Shown here one piece after another: positions 1 through 8,616 of a stretch of 64,000 nucleotides of DNA. This DNA is from Desulfogranum mediterraneum DSM 13871. Lineage in GTDB: Bacteria; Desulfobacterota; Desulfobulbia; Desulfobulbales; Desulfobulbaceae. The stretch is taken from positions 94,677 to 158,676 of the forward strand of contig NZ_AUCW01000016.1 in the NCBI RefSeq assembly GCF_000429965.1, read 5' to 3'. How positions within the stretch are numbered: position 1 is the stretch's first letter; every line of letters starts with the position of its first letter. The notes beneath the pieces were generated by a model. That model saw only the letters and a program-made list of their open reading frames with translations, did no database searches and was not told where the DNA came from. The translations under genes and the position numbers were made by a program.

Positions 1-1320
1 ACCACCATGGAGACCGACTCCGCGGTCCGTCATTTCCTGGAGCAGGCCCAGGCCGCGGGGCTGGGACGCAGCTATCTTGAGGCGGAGAAGGTGGGCTACC
101 AGCAGCGGCTGCTGCTGGCCTGTTTTGACTTTCAGCAGCTGGGCCTGGCCCTGGGGCAGTGGCTGGGGCTCCTCTCCCGCCATGGGCAGCAACTCCAGAT
201 CAGTGGGCTGGAGGATCCCGACGGTTTTGCCGCCCCTGTCCGGGAAGAGCTCTGCACCGTGGGGGCCAACTTTCTTCGCCAGCTCCAGGGATTGTTTCAG
301 GAGAGCCTCCCGCCCGCCAGGGATCCGCTGATCCTGGAACGGCTCAGCAAGGCCTCGGCCTACTTCCAGGACAAGCTGGCCAGTCGGCTGCTGACCCCCC
401 TGGGGCGCGTTCGGGTGGAGAGTGACAACCGGGAGCTCAGCAAACGGCTGGAGCAGGCCCTGCAGCGCCTGGAGGGAGAGGGTGTGGTGAAGCTGGCCGC
501 GGTGAGCAGCTGTGGCCAGGGCTTCTCGCCGGAGCAATATCTGCGCAGCATCTCCCGGGCTGAAATCCAGGCCGCTGCCCGGAAGAAGACCAGGAAAGAG
601 AAGGCCCCGCTCTACACCGTGGACGATGTGGCCCATCCCCAGCTCTTTGCCGACCTGCAGCAGTGGCGCACCGACAAGGCCCGGGAAGAGGGGCGAGCCC
701 CCTACCAGGTGCTCCACCTCAAGACCCTGGTCCAGCTCGCTGTCCACCTGCCCATCAGCCTTGCCGGGCTCAAGGAGGTCAAGGGCATCGGTGAGCGGCT
801 GGCCCAGCGCTATGGCCGGGAGCTGATCGAGATGGTGCGGGAGTATCGCCGGGAGCATGGGGTCGATGAGGTGGTCCTGCCGGTGCCGGTGCAGCAGTCC
901 CTGGAGCAGTCTCTGGTAGAGGCAGGGGCCGGAGGCGGGGGGGTGAAGCCGGCAAAGAAGGGTGAGCAGACCGGGAAGCCGGCCAAGGGCCGGACCAGGG
1001 AGATCTCCCTGGAGTTGTTTGAGCAGGGCTTGAGCGTGGCAGAGATCGCCGAGCAGCGTTCCCTGGTCCCATCAACCATCGAGGGCCACCTGGCCTTCTT
1101 TGTCGAGCAGGGTCGCCTGGACGTAGGGCGACTGGTCGGCGCGGAGCGCCTTGAGGCGATTCAGGCCGCCCTTGAGGCGGTTGGAGAGCAGGGCTTTGGC
1201 CGGGTCAGGGAGCAGCTGGGGGGCGACTACAGCTATGGGGAGATCAAGCTGGTCCAGGCCCACCTCAAGCAGCCGCAGCCGCAGCCGCCAGAGGCGGCCT
1301 CGGCCGGGTCGGACGACTAG
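1..1320 (+). CDS. C-terminal part of a Pif1-like helicase with HRDC and HTH_40 domains (5' truncated)
   Basis: The reading frame is open to the first base of the window, so the ATG at position 7 is probably internal and the helicase core lies outside. What remains (about 437 residues) has an HRDC-like segment at roughly residues 213-277, with the hairpin motif LKEVKGIGERLAQRYG. A Lys/Gly-rich linker follows, then a winged-helix HTH_40-type segment at roughly 333-415 that includes GLSVAEIAEQRSL and STIEGHL. This tail is known from bacterial Pif1-family ATP-dependent DNA helicases, where it probably binds DNA; the assignment to that family is inferred because no Walker motifs are visible here. 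The stop overlaps the stop region of the convergent exonuclease gene by four bases. Confidence 0.7.
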   Translation, partial: TTMETDSAVRHFLEQAQAAGLGRSYLEAEKVGYQQRLLLACFDFQQLGLALGQWLGLLSRHGQQLQISGLEDPDGFAAPVREELCTVGANFLRQLQGLFQESLPPARDPLILERLSKASAYFQDKLASRLLTPLGRVRVESDNRELSKRLEQALQRLEGEGVVKLAAVSSCGQGFSPEQYLRSISRAEIQAAARKKTRKEKAPLYTVDDVAHPQLFADLQQWRTDKAREEGRAPYQVLHLKTLVQLAVHLPISLAGLKEVKGIGERLAQRYGRELIEMVREYRREHGVDEVVLPVPVQQSLEQSLVEAGAGGGGVKPAKKGEQTGKPAKGRTREISLELFEQGLSVAEIAEQRSLVPSTIEGHLAFFVEQGRLDVGRLVGAERLEAIQAALEAVGEQGFGRVREQLGGDYSYGEIKLVQAHLKQPQPQPPEAASAGSDD

Positions 1321-1970
1321 GCCGGGGGCCCCAGCTGGTCCGGGCCGGGCTGCTGCCTGCGGGCAACCTTGTCCAGGAAGGCGGGGATCTTGGCCTTGGC
1401 AACGGTGGCCAGCTGCTGCATCAGGGAAAAGTTGAGCTCGGCAATCTTGTAGCGGCTCCTGATCTCGTCCAGTATCCGCAGCCAGAGGTGGCCGGTCATC
1501 TCGGCATCGGCCAGGGCCCGGTGGAAGGTGCCGTCGGTGGCGATGTCGCAGTAGTGGACCAGGGTGCCCAGCTTATGGTTGGGCGCCTGGGGAAAGATCC
1601 GGCGGGCTGTCAGCATGGAGCAGGCCATGGGGTTGGTCGGGGTGGTGCCGAGCCGCTCCAGTTCCGCTACCAGAAACTTGCGGTCAAAGTTGGCGTTATG
1701 GGCCACCAGGGGCAGGTCTGCGATGAATCGGCCAAAGCGGGCCATCACCTCTGCGCAGGGCGGAGCGCTTGCCAGCTGGGCATTGCTGATCCCGGTGTAG
1801 GAGGAGATAAAGGAACTGATGGCAAATCCCGGGTTCATCAGGCTCTGGAAGCGGTCGACGATCTCGCCGTTTTCCAGTCGGACCGCCCCGATCTCAATGG
1901 CCCGGTCGCCATGACGGGGGGAAAGACCGGTGGTCTCGAAATCAAGGACAATGACAGCGTGGTTGGACAT
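1317..1970 (-). CDS. DnaQ-like (DEDDh) 3'-5' exonuclease
   Basis: A 217-residue protein with the three exonuclease motifs of the DEDDh family: Exo I VIVLDFETTGLSP near the N-terminus, Exo II HNANFDRKFL near residue 100, and Exo III HRALADAEMTGHL near residue 150. The acidic residues and the histidine coordinate two metal ions in this family. Proteins of this size are proofreading-like or RNase T-like single-domain nucleases; the exact substrate cannot be read from sequence. The start at 1970 (MSNHAV) is chosen because the exonuclease fold begins immediately after it and the longer upstream frame is not conserved-looking. It lies 73 bases downstream of the yciH-like gene on the same strand, so the two may be cotranscribed. 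Confidence 0.88.
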   Translation of the reverse strand: MSNHAVIVLDFETTGLSPRHGDRAIEIGAVRLENGEIVDRFQSLMNPGFAISSFISSYTGISNAQLASAPPCAEVMARFGRFIADLPLVAHNANFDRKFLVAELERLGTTPTNPMACSMLTARRIFPQAPNHKLGTLVHYCDIATDGTFHRALADAEMTGHLWLRILDEIRSRYKIAELNFSLMQQLATVAKAKIPAFLDKVARRQQPGPDQLGPPA

Positions 1971-2043
1971 GGAGACGGGAAGGTTAAGGTGATCTCGACA
2001 AGAGGGGATAGTGATGGTTGGCAGCGGCAGCTCCGATGGGCGC

Positions 2044-2415
2044 TCAGCCACCGGCCAGTTTGACCCGGTAGCCCAGCTTGCCCAGGGCTTCCAGGAGGAG
2101 CTGACGGTGGTCTCCCTGGATTTCAATGACCCCATCCTTGATGGTGCCTCCTGAGCCGCACTGTTTTTTCAGCTTCTTGGCCAGCGGTTTCAACTCGGCA
2201 GCGGCCAGGGGGATGCCGCTGATCAGGGTGACCCCGCTGCCCTTGCGCCCCTTGGTCTGGCGGCTCAGCCGGACCACTCCATCGCTCTGGCGGCTCTTGG
2301 CCTGGGCCTGTTCCCGGTTCGCTTGGCAGCAACACCGGGCCACGGGCTGGTTGCAGCCGGGGCAGATTCGGCCGCCGGCAGTGGAGTAGACCAGGTTGTC
2401 CAGTTTGTTCTTCAT
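2044..2415 (-). CDS. yciH: Sui1/YciH-family translation initiation factor homologue
   Basis: A 123-residue protein with a C-terminal SUI1/eIF1-like fold: the segment KKQCGSGGTIKDG followed by IEIQGDHRQ is the family signature. The N-terminus has a Cys-rich patch, CPGCNQPVARCCC, which could bind zinc; this knuckle is common in deltaproteobacterial YciH proteins. Bacterial YciH influences start-codon fidelity and translation inhibition under stress, but its role here is inferred only from family membership. The gene precedes the exonuclease gene on the same strand. Start ATG at 2415. Confidence 0.88.
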   Translation of the reverse strand: MKNKLDNLVYSTAGGRICPGCNQPVARCCCQANREQAQAKSRQSDGVVRLSRQTKGRKGSGVTLISGIPLAAAELKPLAKKLKKQCGSGGTIKDGVIEIQGDHRQLLLEALGKLGYRVKLAGG

Positions 2416-2723
2416 ATCTTCTTCTCAGCAATGGCAGCCCAGCCTGCGGTCCCTGTCCGCTTCGGCCGGGAGCGTGGAAGGCTTGAGGTCGTGGCTGTGA
2501 TCCGGGGTTCGCCGCTTGCAGCGGCTAAGCTCCCCTAAAGGGCGACCGCGCTCAGGCCCCTCCCCGGGCTCTATGGTGCGCGAACTGTTCCGATGGTTGA
2601 TCTTTCTTTGACAAGCCCCAGTTCCTGTCGCTACAATGCGAACAGCTCTCGTCGGAAGGTTATGGCTGAGAGGGCAGCCAAAGGAGAGATCCATGTGCAA
2701 GGAAGACTATATCAGGAGGCAAG
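2416..2723. other. 308-base intergenic region
   Basis: Divergent region between the yciH-like gene and the PhnD-like gene. No conserved reading frame was seen. It carries the strong sigma-70-type promoter at 2608-2637 reading toward the PhnD-like gene, and a ribosome binding site AGGAGG at 2714-2719. Confidence 0.6.
2608..2637 (+). promoter_or_regulatory. Sigma-70-type promoter for the PhnD-like/histidine kinase pair
   Basis: TTGACA at 2608-2613 and TACAAT at 2632-2637, separated by 18 bases. The -35 box is a perfect consensus match and the -10 box has five of six. It lies about 90 bases upstream of the ATG at 2724. Confidence 0.65.
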
Positions 2724-3653
2724 ATGCAATCATTTTTTTCCCGATCCGGCTCTTATCCGTCCCCACGGTGGTGGAGAGGAGGCCTGTTGGCGTTGCTGCT
2801 GGTAGGGCTGCTCCTCTTTTCCGCGAGTCTGCCTCCGGCTGCTCTGGGGGCAGCGGTGCCGGGACCACACCTCAAGGTGGCCATCATCCCCCATCGTTCC
2901 AACCTGGGGAATGAACAGGCCTATGGGCGGCTCTTCAAGGCCCTGGAAGAGAAGACCGGCCTGATTTTTGATTGGGTGGGCAGCAACAGTTATGACGATG
3001 TGATCGATAAGATCACCAGCGGTGAGGCCGATATCGGCTATGTGGGGCCCTTTGCCTATGTGACGGCCCAGGCCAGGGGAGGGGTTCGTCTGATCTGCCG
3101 CACCCTGAGTAAGAATCGGCAACCCTTTTACCACAGTGTGATTGTGACCCGTAAAGATTCCGGCATTCATCACCTCAAGGAGTTGAAGGGTCAACGTTTT
3201 GCCTTTACCGATCCCAAGTCCACCTCCGGTTACCTCTTTCCCATGGCGCAACTCAAAAAATCAGGCCTCAGTCAGGCAGACTTCTCCTCGGTGCACTACC
3301 TGAAGCGTCATGCCAATTCCCTGTTGGCCGTCTATCAGGGGCATGTCGATGGCGGTGCCACCTCCCTGACCGCAGCGGATAAGGTGGATATCGATTTGAG
3401 TGAGATCAGGACCCTCTGGCAGTCCGAACCCATCTACCGGGGCCCCTGGATTGCCCGCAGGGACCTGCCCGATGAGCAGTTTCGCCTCATCCAAGAGGCC
3501 ATGCTCTCCCTGAGCCAGCCCGGCCAGACCGAGCAGTCCCCAGACCTCTTTGCCGGGCTGACCACCAAGGGCTTTGTCCCGGGCCAGGACAGTGACTATG
3601 ACAATGTCCGGGAGGTGATCCGCCTCATGGACATGAAAATGGGGGGGGAATGA
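2724..3653 (+). CDS. PhnD-like phosphate/phosphite/phosphonate-type substrate-binding protein
   Basis: A 309-residue periplasmic protein with an N-terminal membrane/signal segment (residues about 20-43, Leu-rich, ending LGAAVPG) and the periplasmic binding protein type 2 fold of the PhnD family. Visible family features are LKVAIIPHRSN, GEADIGYVGPFAYV at about 100-113 and TDPKSTSGYLFP near 165. No ABC permease or ATPase is adjacent. Instead a membrane histidine kinase follows 46 bases later, so it more likely serves as a ligand-sensing partner of that kinase than as a transporter subunit (inference). AGGAGG stands four bases before the ATG. The ligand is unknown. Confidence 0.82.
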   Translation: MQSFFSRSGSYPSPRWWRGGLLALLLVGLLLFSASLPPAALGAAVPGPHLKVAIIPHRSNLGNEQAYGRLFKALEEKTGLIFDWVGSNSYDDVIDKITSGEADIGYVGPFAYVTAQARGGVRLICRTLSKNRQPFYHSVIVTRKDSGIHHLKELKGQRFAFTDPKSTSGYLFPMAQLKKSGLSQADFSSVHYLKRHANSLLAVYQGHVDGGATSLTAADKVDIDLSEIRTLWQSEPIYRGPWIARRDLPDEQFRLIQEAMLSLSQPGQTEQSPDLFAGLTTKGFVPGQDSDYDNVREVIRLMDMKMGGE

Positions 3654-3699
3654 GCAGTTTTTCCTCAGCTAGCACACCTCTTGCCGGAGGGCTTTGCTG

Positions 3700-6081
3700 T
3701 TGTCTGGAATAGGTATCCGCGCCAAGATTCTGCTCTGCTTTCTGCTCTTCGTGCTCCTGATCAGCGGGGCCTTTACCCTCTCTTCCTATAGCCGGATTAC
3801 CCGGGCCGTGGGCCAGGAGATTCAGAAGCACGGGGTCGATCTGACCGCCACCTTCACCCAGCTGGCAGCGCCCTATGTTTTTGCCTATGACTATGTCACC
3901 ATCCGCGATATTGCCCGCCAACTGATCAGGGAGAGTGATCTGCTCTCCATTACCATCGTCGATGTGGACGGCAGGGTCTGGCTGAGTACCGAATCCGGCA
4001 GGCGATTCTTTCCCCTGGGCACGGAATTTTATCGCACCACCATCCGTGGGAACCTGCCGGCCTCCCGCTACCTCGGCGATCAGGGGAGCGAGACCGTGGA
4101 GTTCGTCTGCCCCATCACCGCCCTGGGTAAGGTGACTCACCTGGTGATCACCCGGATATCCCTGGCCACTATCCACGAGGAGGCGGCCCAGCGCATCCGG
4201 GAGTCGATCCTGATCTCCGGGATCATGATCCTGCTCTCTGGCCTGATCGCCCTCTACGGTTCCCGGAGACTGACCCAACCCCTGAAAAATCTGCTCCGAG
4301 GGACCCAGGAGATCGCCTCGGGCAACTACGCCTACACCGTCCCGCGCTCTTCGTCCCGAGAATTTGAGGAGCTGTCCCGGGCCTTTAACCTGATGAGCAG
4401 CCGGCTGGCAGCGGAGTCGGCCAACCGGCAGCAGGCAGAGGAACAGCTACTCCGCTATCAGGAAAACCTGGAGCAACTGGTCTCCGAGCGGACCGGGGAG
4501 CTGGAACAGGCCAATCAGCGGCTCTCCGGAGAGATCAACGAACACCGAAAGACCGAGGCTGCCCTGAAAAAGAGCGAGCAACGGTATAAACGACTCTCTG
4601 AGGTGGCGGTTGAGGGGATCGTCCTCCATCGGCATGATCGGATCATCGACTGTAATGCCACCTTTGAGAAGCAGTTTGGCTACACCGTTACAGACCTCCG
4701 GGACCAGCCCCTGGCAGAGCGCCTCTTTCCCCGCGAATTTCGGGCAGCCGGTCGACAGAGTCTTCAGGAAGAGGGGGGGCTGCTGGAGGGGAGCGGCAGG
4801 CATCGGGACGGGAGCCTCTTTCCCCTGCGGCTGCAGTCTCTGGGCATCGCCTCGGCCCATGATGAGTTGCGGGTGACCTCGATTCTCGATGTCACGGAAC
4901 AGAAAAAAATGGAGGCCAGGATTCAACAGACCCAGCGACTGGAGTCCATCGGCCTGATGGCCGGCGGTGTGGCCCATGACCTTAACAATATCCTGGCCGG
5001 GATCGTGGGCTATCCGCAACTGCTGCTCTGGAAGCTGGCGGCCGACAGCGAACTGCGCTCCCCCCTGGAGGCCATCCAGGAGGCAGGAGAACGGGCCGGG
5101 GCCGTGGTGGCCGATCTCCTGACCCTGGCCCGGGGGGCGGCCAGTGTCCGTGAACCCCACTCCCTGAATACCTTGGTGCGGGAGTACCTTGCCTCTCCGG
5201 AGTTTCAGCAACTGAGCAGGGACTTTCCCCAGGTCTGCTGTCAACATGACCTTGGCGCCAAAGAGTCGATCCTGCTCTGTTCCCCGGTGCACATCAAGAA
5301 GTGTCTGATGAACCTGGTCAACAACGGGGCCGAGGCCATAGAGGGCTCCGGGACCATCACCATCACCACCTCTAATCGCTATATTGGCACCAGCAGCAGC
5401 TCCTGTCCGGAGCTGGCTCAGGGGGAGTATCTCCTCCTGAGGGTCGAAGATACCGGGCCGGGGATCGGTGGCGATGCCATGGAGCGCATCTTTGAACCCT
5501 TCTATTCCAAGAAGGTCCTGGGCAGGAGCGGCACCGGCCTGGGCCTGACCGTGGTCTGGAACACGGTGGAGGACCATGGGGGCACCATCCTGGTGGAGAG
5601 CGGGGACCAGGGAAGCTGTTTTCAACTTTTTTTTCCGCTCAGCAGCAAGAGAGCCGTGAGCCCGGAGCAGGGCCGACAACAACAGGAGCTCTTGCTGGGT
5701 CACGGTGAGCAGCTGCTGGTGGTGGATGATGACGCGATGGTCAGGGACCTGGCTGCCAAGATCCTTGAGCATCAGGGCTACCGGGTTGTCTCGGTGGCCT
5801 CCGGTGAGGAGGCGGTCGCCCATATCCGCCAGCAGCCCGTGGATCTGGTGATTCTCGATATGCTGATGCCCCCGGGGATGAACGGCTACCAGACCTACAG
5901 GGAGATCTGTCGGCTCTATCCCGGTCAGAAGGCCATCATTGCCAGCGGTTTTTCCGAAAGCAGGGATGTCAGGGCTGCCCTGGACCTGGGCGCAGATCGT
6001 TTTGTCAAGAAACCCTATACCATGGAGCACCTTGCCCTTGCGGTGAAAGAGGCCCTTTACGGTAGCGGCGAGCCATGGTAA
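3700..6081 (+). CDS. Hybrid sensor histidine kinase/response regulator (HAMP-PAS-HisKA-HATPase-REC)
   Basis: About 793 residues. Transmembrane helix 1 lies near residues 8-28, a roughly 140-residue extracytoplasmic sensor follows, then helix 2 near 170-188, a HAMP segment, and a coiled coil (LEQLVSERTGELEQANQRL). Next come a PAS domain at about 290-400, HisKA with phosphoacceptor His in GGVAHDLNNILAG (about 426), an HATPase_c domain with N box NLVNNGAEAI and G boxes DTGPGIG and GTGLGLT, and a C-terminal REC domain with LLVVDDD and acceptor Asp in LVILDML. TTG at 3700 is preferred because GGAGG at 3686-3690 is nine bases upstream; TTG at 3694 is only three bases away. It follows the PhnD-like gene and probably receives its signal. 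No DNA-binding partner regulator is adjacent. Confidence 0.9.
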   Translation: MSGIGIRAKILLCFLLFVLLISGAFTLSSYSRITRAVGQEIQKHGVDLTATFTQLAAPYVFAYDYVTIRDIARQLIRESDLLSITIVDVDGRVWLSTESGRRFFPLGTEFYRTTIRGNLPASRYLGDQGSETVEFVCPITALGKVTHLVITRISLATIHEEAAQRIRESILISGIMILLSGLIALYGSRRLTQPLKNLLRGTQEIASGNYAYTVPRSSSREFEELSRAFNLMSSRLAAESANRQQAEEQLLRYQENLEQLVSERTGELEQANQRLSGEINEHRKTEAALKKSEQRYKRLSEVAVEGIVLHRHDRIIDCNATFEKQFGYTVTDLRDQPLAERLFPREFRAAGRQSLQEEGGLLEGSGRHRDGSLFPLRLQSLGIASAHDELRVTSILDVTEQKKMEARIQQTQRLESIGLMAGGVAHDLNNILAGIVGYPQLLLWKLAADSELRSPLEAIQEAGERAGAVVADLLTLARGAASVREPHSLNTLVREYLASPEFQQLSRDFPQVCCQHDLGAKESILLCSPVHIKKCLMNLVNNGAEAIEGSGTITITTSNRYIGTSSSSCPELAQGEYLLLRVEDTGPGIGGDAMERIFEPFYSKKVLGRSGTGLGLTVVWNTVEDHGGTILVESGDQGSCFQLFFPLSSKRAVSPEQGRQQQELLLGHGEQLLVVDDDAMVRDLAAKILEHQGYRVVSVASGEEAVAHIRQQPVDLVILDMLMPPGMNGYQTYREICRLYPGQKAIIASGFSESRDVRAALDLGADRFVKKPYTMEHLALAVKEALYGSGEPW

Positions 6082-6136
6082 GCCAGGCTGGGGGAGCACT
6101 CCTTCTGGCTTGGGCAAAGCTGTTTGTTTTTTTTCC
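6080..6136 (+). terminator. Likely intrinsic terminator after the histidine kinase gene
   Basis: Seven-base stem AAGCCAG (6080-6086) with CTGGCTT (6105-6111), overlapping the TAA stop, and a T-rich stretch ending in eight T at about 6129-6136. The gap between stem and T-run makes efficiency uncertain. Confidence 0.4.
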
Positions 6137-6152
6137 TTAACAGGGGTCATGC

Positions 6153-7178
6153 ATGGCTAACAGGCTGTATCGTCTCTATCGTTTTCTTCAGCGGGAAAAT
6201 GTGATCAAACTCCTTGGGGTGATTTTGGTCATTGTCCTGGGGAGCGGCTACCTGATCGCCTCCTTTGAGCCGGGGGTCTCCTTTGCCAGTGGACTCTGGT
6301 GGAGTATCGTCACCCTGACCACCGTGGGCTATGGGGATATCTCGCCCTCCACCGCCGAGGGCAGAGTGCTGGCGGTCATTATCATGTTTTTTGGGATCGG
6401 TCTGCTTGGCATCCTCAGCGCCAGTCTGGCCTCCATGTTAATAACAATGCGCATCAGGGAAAACAGAGGGATGGAAGCTTCAAGGGTACGTGATCATATA
6501 ATTATCTGTGAGTGGAACTATCGGGCCAGGGCCATCCTCAAGGAGCTGCGCTCCGACCCGCAGACCGCCGAGAGCCCCATTGTCCTGATCGCGGATATCG
6601 AGGAGAAACCGGTGGATGATGCCAACCTGGTCTTTGTCCGGGGGGTGGTCCATGAGGAGAGCCTGACCAGGGCGAATCTGCAGGAGGCGGCCACGGTGAT
6701 TATCCTGGGAGACGATGCCATGGAGGCCACGGCCCGGGACGCCAAGGTGGTCCTGACCACCCTGACGGTGGAGAGTCTCAACCCCCAGGTGTACAGTGTG
6801 GTGGAGTTGGTGGACAAGACCAATGAGCAGCACTGTCGACGGGCCAATGCCAATGAGATTATCGTAGGCAGTGAACTCAACAGTCATCTGATCGCCAGCG
6901 CCGCCTCTGACCACGGCATCAGCCGGATCATCTCAGAGTTGCTCAGCAGTCGCTACGGCAATGAACTCTACTCCATGCCCGTGCCCGAGCAACTGGTCAA
7001 TGCCAACTTTCTGGACGCCTTTATCTCCATGAAGAGCGAGCACAATACCATTGTCTTTGGCATACAAAAGGGGCGGGGCGGAGATTTCATCTCCAACCCG
7101 GACGGAGGGTATCAGCTGGCAGCCACGGATTATCTGTTGGTGATCTCCAAGGATCGCAACCCACGAAAACCACGATAA
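6153..7178 (+). CDS. Two-TM potassium channel with RCK (TrkA-N/TrkA-C) domain, MthK-like
   Basis: A 341-residue inner-membrane channel. TM1 spans about 18-38, the pore loop carries the K+ selectivity filter TVGYGD at 57-62, and TM2 spans about 72-98. A cytosolic RCK domain starts near 112 (RDHIIICEWNYRARAIL), with TrkA-N features up to about 230 and a TrkA-C-like tail at about 255-335. Such channels are gated by Ca2+ or nucleotides bound to the RCK ring; the ligand here is unknown. The typical GxGxxG nucleotide motif is altered to CEWNYRAR, which is also seen in Ca2+-gated MthK relatives. The gene is flanked by a terminator-like element upstream and stands alone. Confidence 0.9.
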   Translation: MANRLYRLYRFLQRENVIKLLGVILVIVLGSGYLIASFEPGVSFASGLWWSIVTLTTVGYGDISPSTAEGRVLAVIIMFFGIGLLGILSASLASMLITMRIRENRGMEASRVRDHIIICEWNYRARAILKELRSDPQTAESPIVLIADIEEKPVDDANLVFVRGVVHEESLTRANLQEAATVIILGDDAMEATARDAKVVLTTLTVESLNPQVYSVVELVDKTNEQHCRRANANEIIVGSELNSHLIASAASDHGISRIISELLSSRYGNELYSMPVPEQLVNANFLDAFISMKSEHNTIVFGIQKGRGGDFISNPDGGYQLAATDYLLVISKDRNPRKPR

Positions 7179-7200
7179 GTATCGAGCCGGGCAATGGCTA

Positions 7201-7230
7201 ACAAGGGCCAACAAGGGCCAACAAGGGCTA
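7201..7230. repeat. Three tandem copies of a 10-bp repeat (ACAAGGGCCA)
   Basis: ACAAGGGCCA occurs twice exactly at 7201-7220 and once with one change at 7221-7230, in the gap between the channel gene and the TrmO-like gene. Confidence 0.85.
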
Positions 7231-7272
7231 ACGGGGAACGCAGGTGAGCGGGGAGCCCGGGGGAGGGGAAAG

Positions 7273-7671
7273 ATGGAACAACCACAGCTGCAGATTATCG
7301 GTCGGCTTCATGGGGATATCCTCAGCCGGGAAGAGGCGCCCAAGAATTACTCTGAATCAGAGCGGGTGGGTACCCTGGAGATCTACCCGGAGTTTGCAGC
7401 TGGCCTGGAGGGGATCGTCGCCGGCCAGACCATCGTGGTCCTGTTCTGGCTGGACAGGGCCCAACGCGATATTCTCCGGGTCTATCCCAGGGGCGATCGC
7501 AGCCGGGGGCTGTGCGGCGTCTTTGCCACCCGCAGTCCGGTGCGGCCCAACCCCATAGCCATCTCAGAGCTTAAGGTCCTTGCGGTCCGCGGCAACGAGC
7601 TTGAGGTGGCAGGGCTGGATATCCTGGACGGGACTCCCATTGTTGATCTCAAGAAAAAGATCAGCCCATAA
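7273..7671 (+). CDS. TrmO/TsaA-like (UPF0066) tRNA methyltransferase-family protein
   Basis: A 132-residue protein of the UPF0066/TrmO (YaeB, VirR) beta-barrel family. The signature is near residues 83-107: GVFATRSPVRPNPIAISELK, matching the family's F-x-T-R-S-P-x-R-P-N-P motif that binds S-adenosylmethionine. Full-length E. coli TrmO methylates N6 of t6A37 in tRNAs and is about 235 residues; this is the short form with the barrel only, so the substrate may differ. GGGAGGGGAAAG directly precedes the ATG. The stop codon lies inside the left arm of a long hairpin. Confidence 0.85.
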   Translation: MEQPQLQIIGRLHGDILSREEAPKNYSESERVGTLEIYPEFAAGLEGIVAGQTIVVLFWLDRAQRDILRVYPRGDRSRGLCGVFATRSPVRPNPIAISELKVLAVRGNELEVAGLDILDGTPIVDLKKKISP

Positions 7672-7710
7672 TCGATCCGGGCCGATACGGCCCCGGGAAC
7701 GATTATGGGC
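7664..7710. terminator. Long hairpin between convergent genes, probable bidirectional terminator
   Basis: GCCCATAATCG (7664-7674) pairs perfectly with CGATTATGGGC (7700-7710), and the stem continues inward through TCCGGGCCG and CGGCC(C)CGGGA around a three-base ATA loop. The left arm includes the stop codon of the TrmO-like gene. No long T-run follows, so the terminator role is inferred from position between convergent genes. Confidence 0.5.
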
Positions 7711-7770
7711 GTTCTCCAGTCTGGGTTCCCTCTGCGGATCTCCAGGCTGCCCCGGTTCTATCCCCGCCAG

Positions 7771-8616
7771 CTAGGAGAGATCAAGGTTGTGAAAGACATT
7801 GACATACTCCCGGACCATCTTGGTGGGTTTGTCGAAAACGACCTCTTTGAGATCGTACTCCCCCTGGAGTTCTGCCACGAGTTTATTGCGTTCCGCCTCG
7901 TCTGTTTTCAAGACTCCTTCCAGGTTGCCCAGGGCAATGACCGCAGGCTCCACCAGTCGGACCGTGGCCCGGGGTGAGCCTAGGGCCAGGCGGGCAAAGA
8001 CATTGGCCAGCAGGGCACGCTCTTTGAGGGCCTGGATGGATTCCGGGCTGGATTGAAAGGCCTGCTTCTCAACGGTCTGGGCCAGGAAGTCCACGGCATC
8101 GTCTATGCTCAGGCGGCCGATCTTGATCACCAGATCGTAGAGCGAGCTGTCCCAGATGTCCATCCCGTAATTCTGCAGGCTCCAGCGTCGCCGTTCCTCA
8201 TCATCCCGCTTCAGCCGGTAGCGGGCCTCCTCCCTGGTGCAGTCCTGGTGCCTGGCCTCTTCCTTCAGCCGATCTTCTATGTCCGCGATGATCCGGACCT
8301 TGAGCACCTGGGGGATGTCCTGGATAAAGAAATGGCCGGCCAGGCCGTGGTAGACCACGTTGTCCCTGCTGATATGGTTGAGGAAGGCGGATTGAAAGTA
8401 ACTGATATAGCGTTCCCGGCCGTGGGTAAACCGTTCCAGCACCGAGGGCGCGTCGTAGAGGGCTTTGGCCAGCTTGATCTCCGGGATGTTGAACTCCTCG
8501 GAGGCCTCCACCAGGATATCCCTGGAAACACATTCATATCCCAATCTGTCGGCCAGGGCCTCAGCAACTTCCTGGCCATGACTATACGAACCCTTGGAAA
8601 TCGTAATAATTGCCAT
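7771..8616 (-). CDS. Cytidylate kinase-like family protein
   Basis: A 281-residue protein resembling the cytidylate_kin2 family: N-terminal MAIITISKGSYSHGQEVAEAL is a P-loop-like nucleotide-binding start, with GSYSHG in place of a canonical GxxxxGK[ST]. YECVSRDIL follows, and FLNHISRDNVVYHGLAGHFF lies near residue 80. The C-terminal third (EERALLANVFARLAL-type repeats) resembles a BON/dodecin-like or regulatory extension seen in some deltaproteobacterial homologues. The substrate is not known; annotation as a true CMP kinase is not supported because the catalytic P-loop is non-canonical. AGGAGG precedes the ATG by about six bases. Confidence 0.65.
   Translation of the reverse strand: MAIITISKGSYSHGQEVAEALADRLGYECVSRDILVEASEEFNIPEIKLAKALYDAPSVLERFTHGRERYISYFQSAFLNHISRDNVVYHGLAGHFFIQDIPQVLKVRIIADIEDRLKEEARHQDCTREEARYRLKRDDEERRRWSLQNYGMDIWDSSLYDLVIKIGRLSIDDAVDFLAQTVEKQAFQSSPESIQALKERALLANVFARLALGSPRATVRLVEPAVIALGNLEGVLKTDEAERNKLVAELQGEYDLKEVVFDKPTKMVREYVNVFHNLDLS

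Noticed and set aside
1488..2063. Long plus-strand frame opposite the exonuclease gene
   Set aside because: It is the complement of a clearly conserved gene and has no recognisable domain.
3694..3700. TTG at 3694 as histidine kinase start
   Set aside because: Only three bases follow GGAGG; TTG 3700 has a normal nine-base spacing.
4447..6150. Long minus-strand frame opposite the histidine kinase
   Set aside because: High GC creates long antisense frames; the plus strand carries all the kinase motifs.
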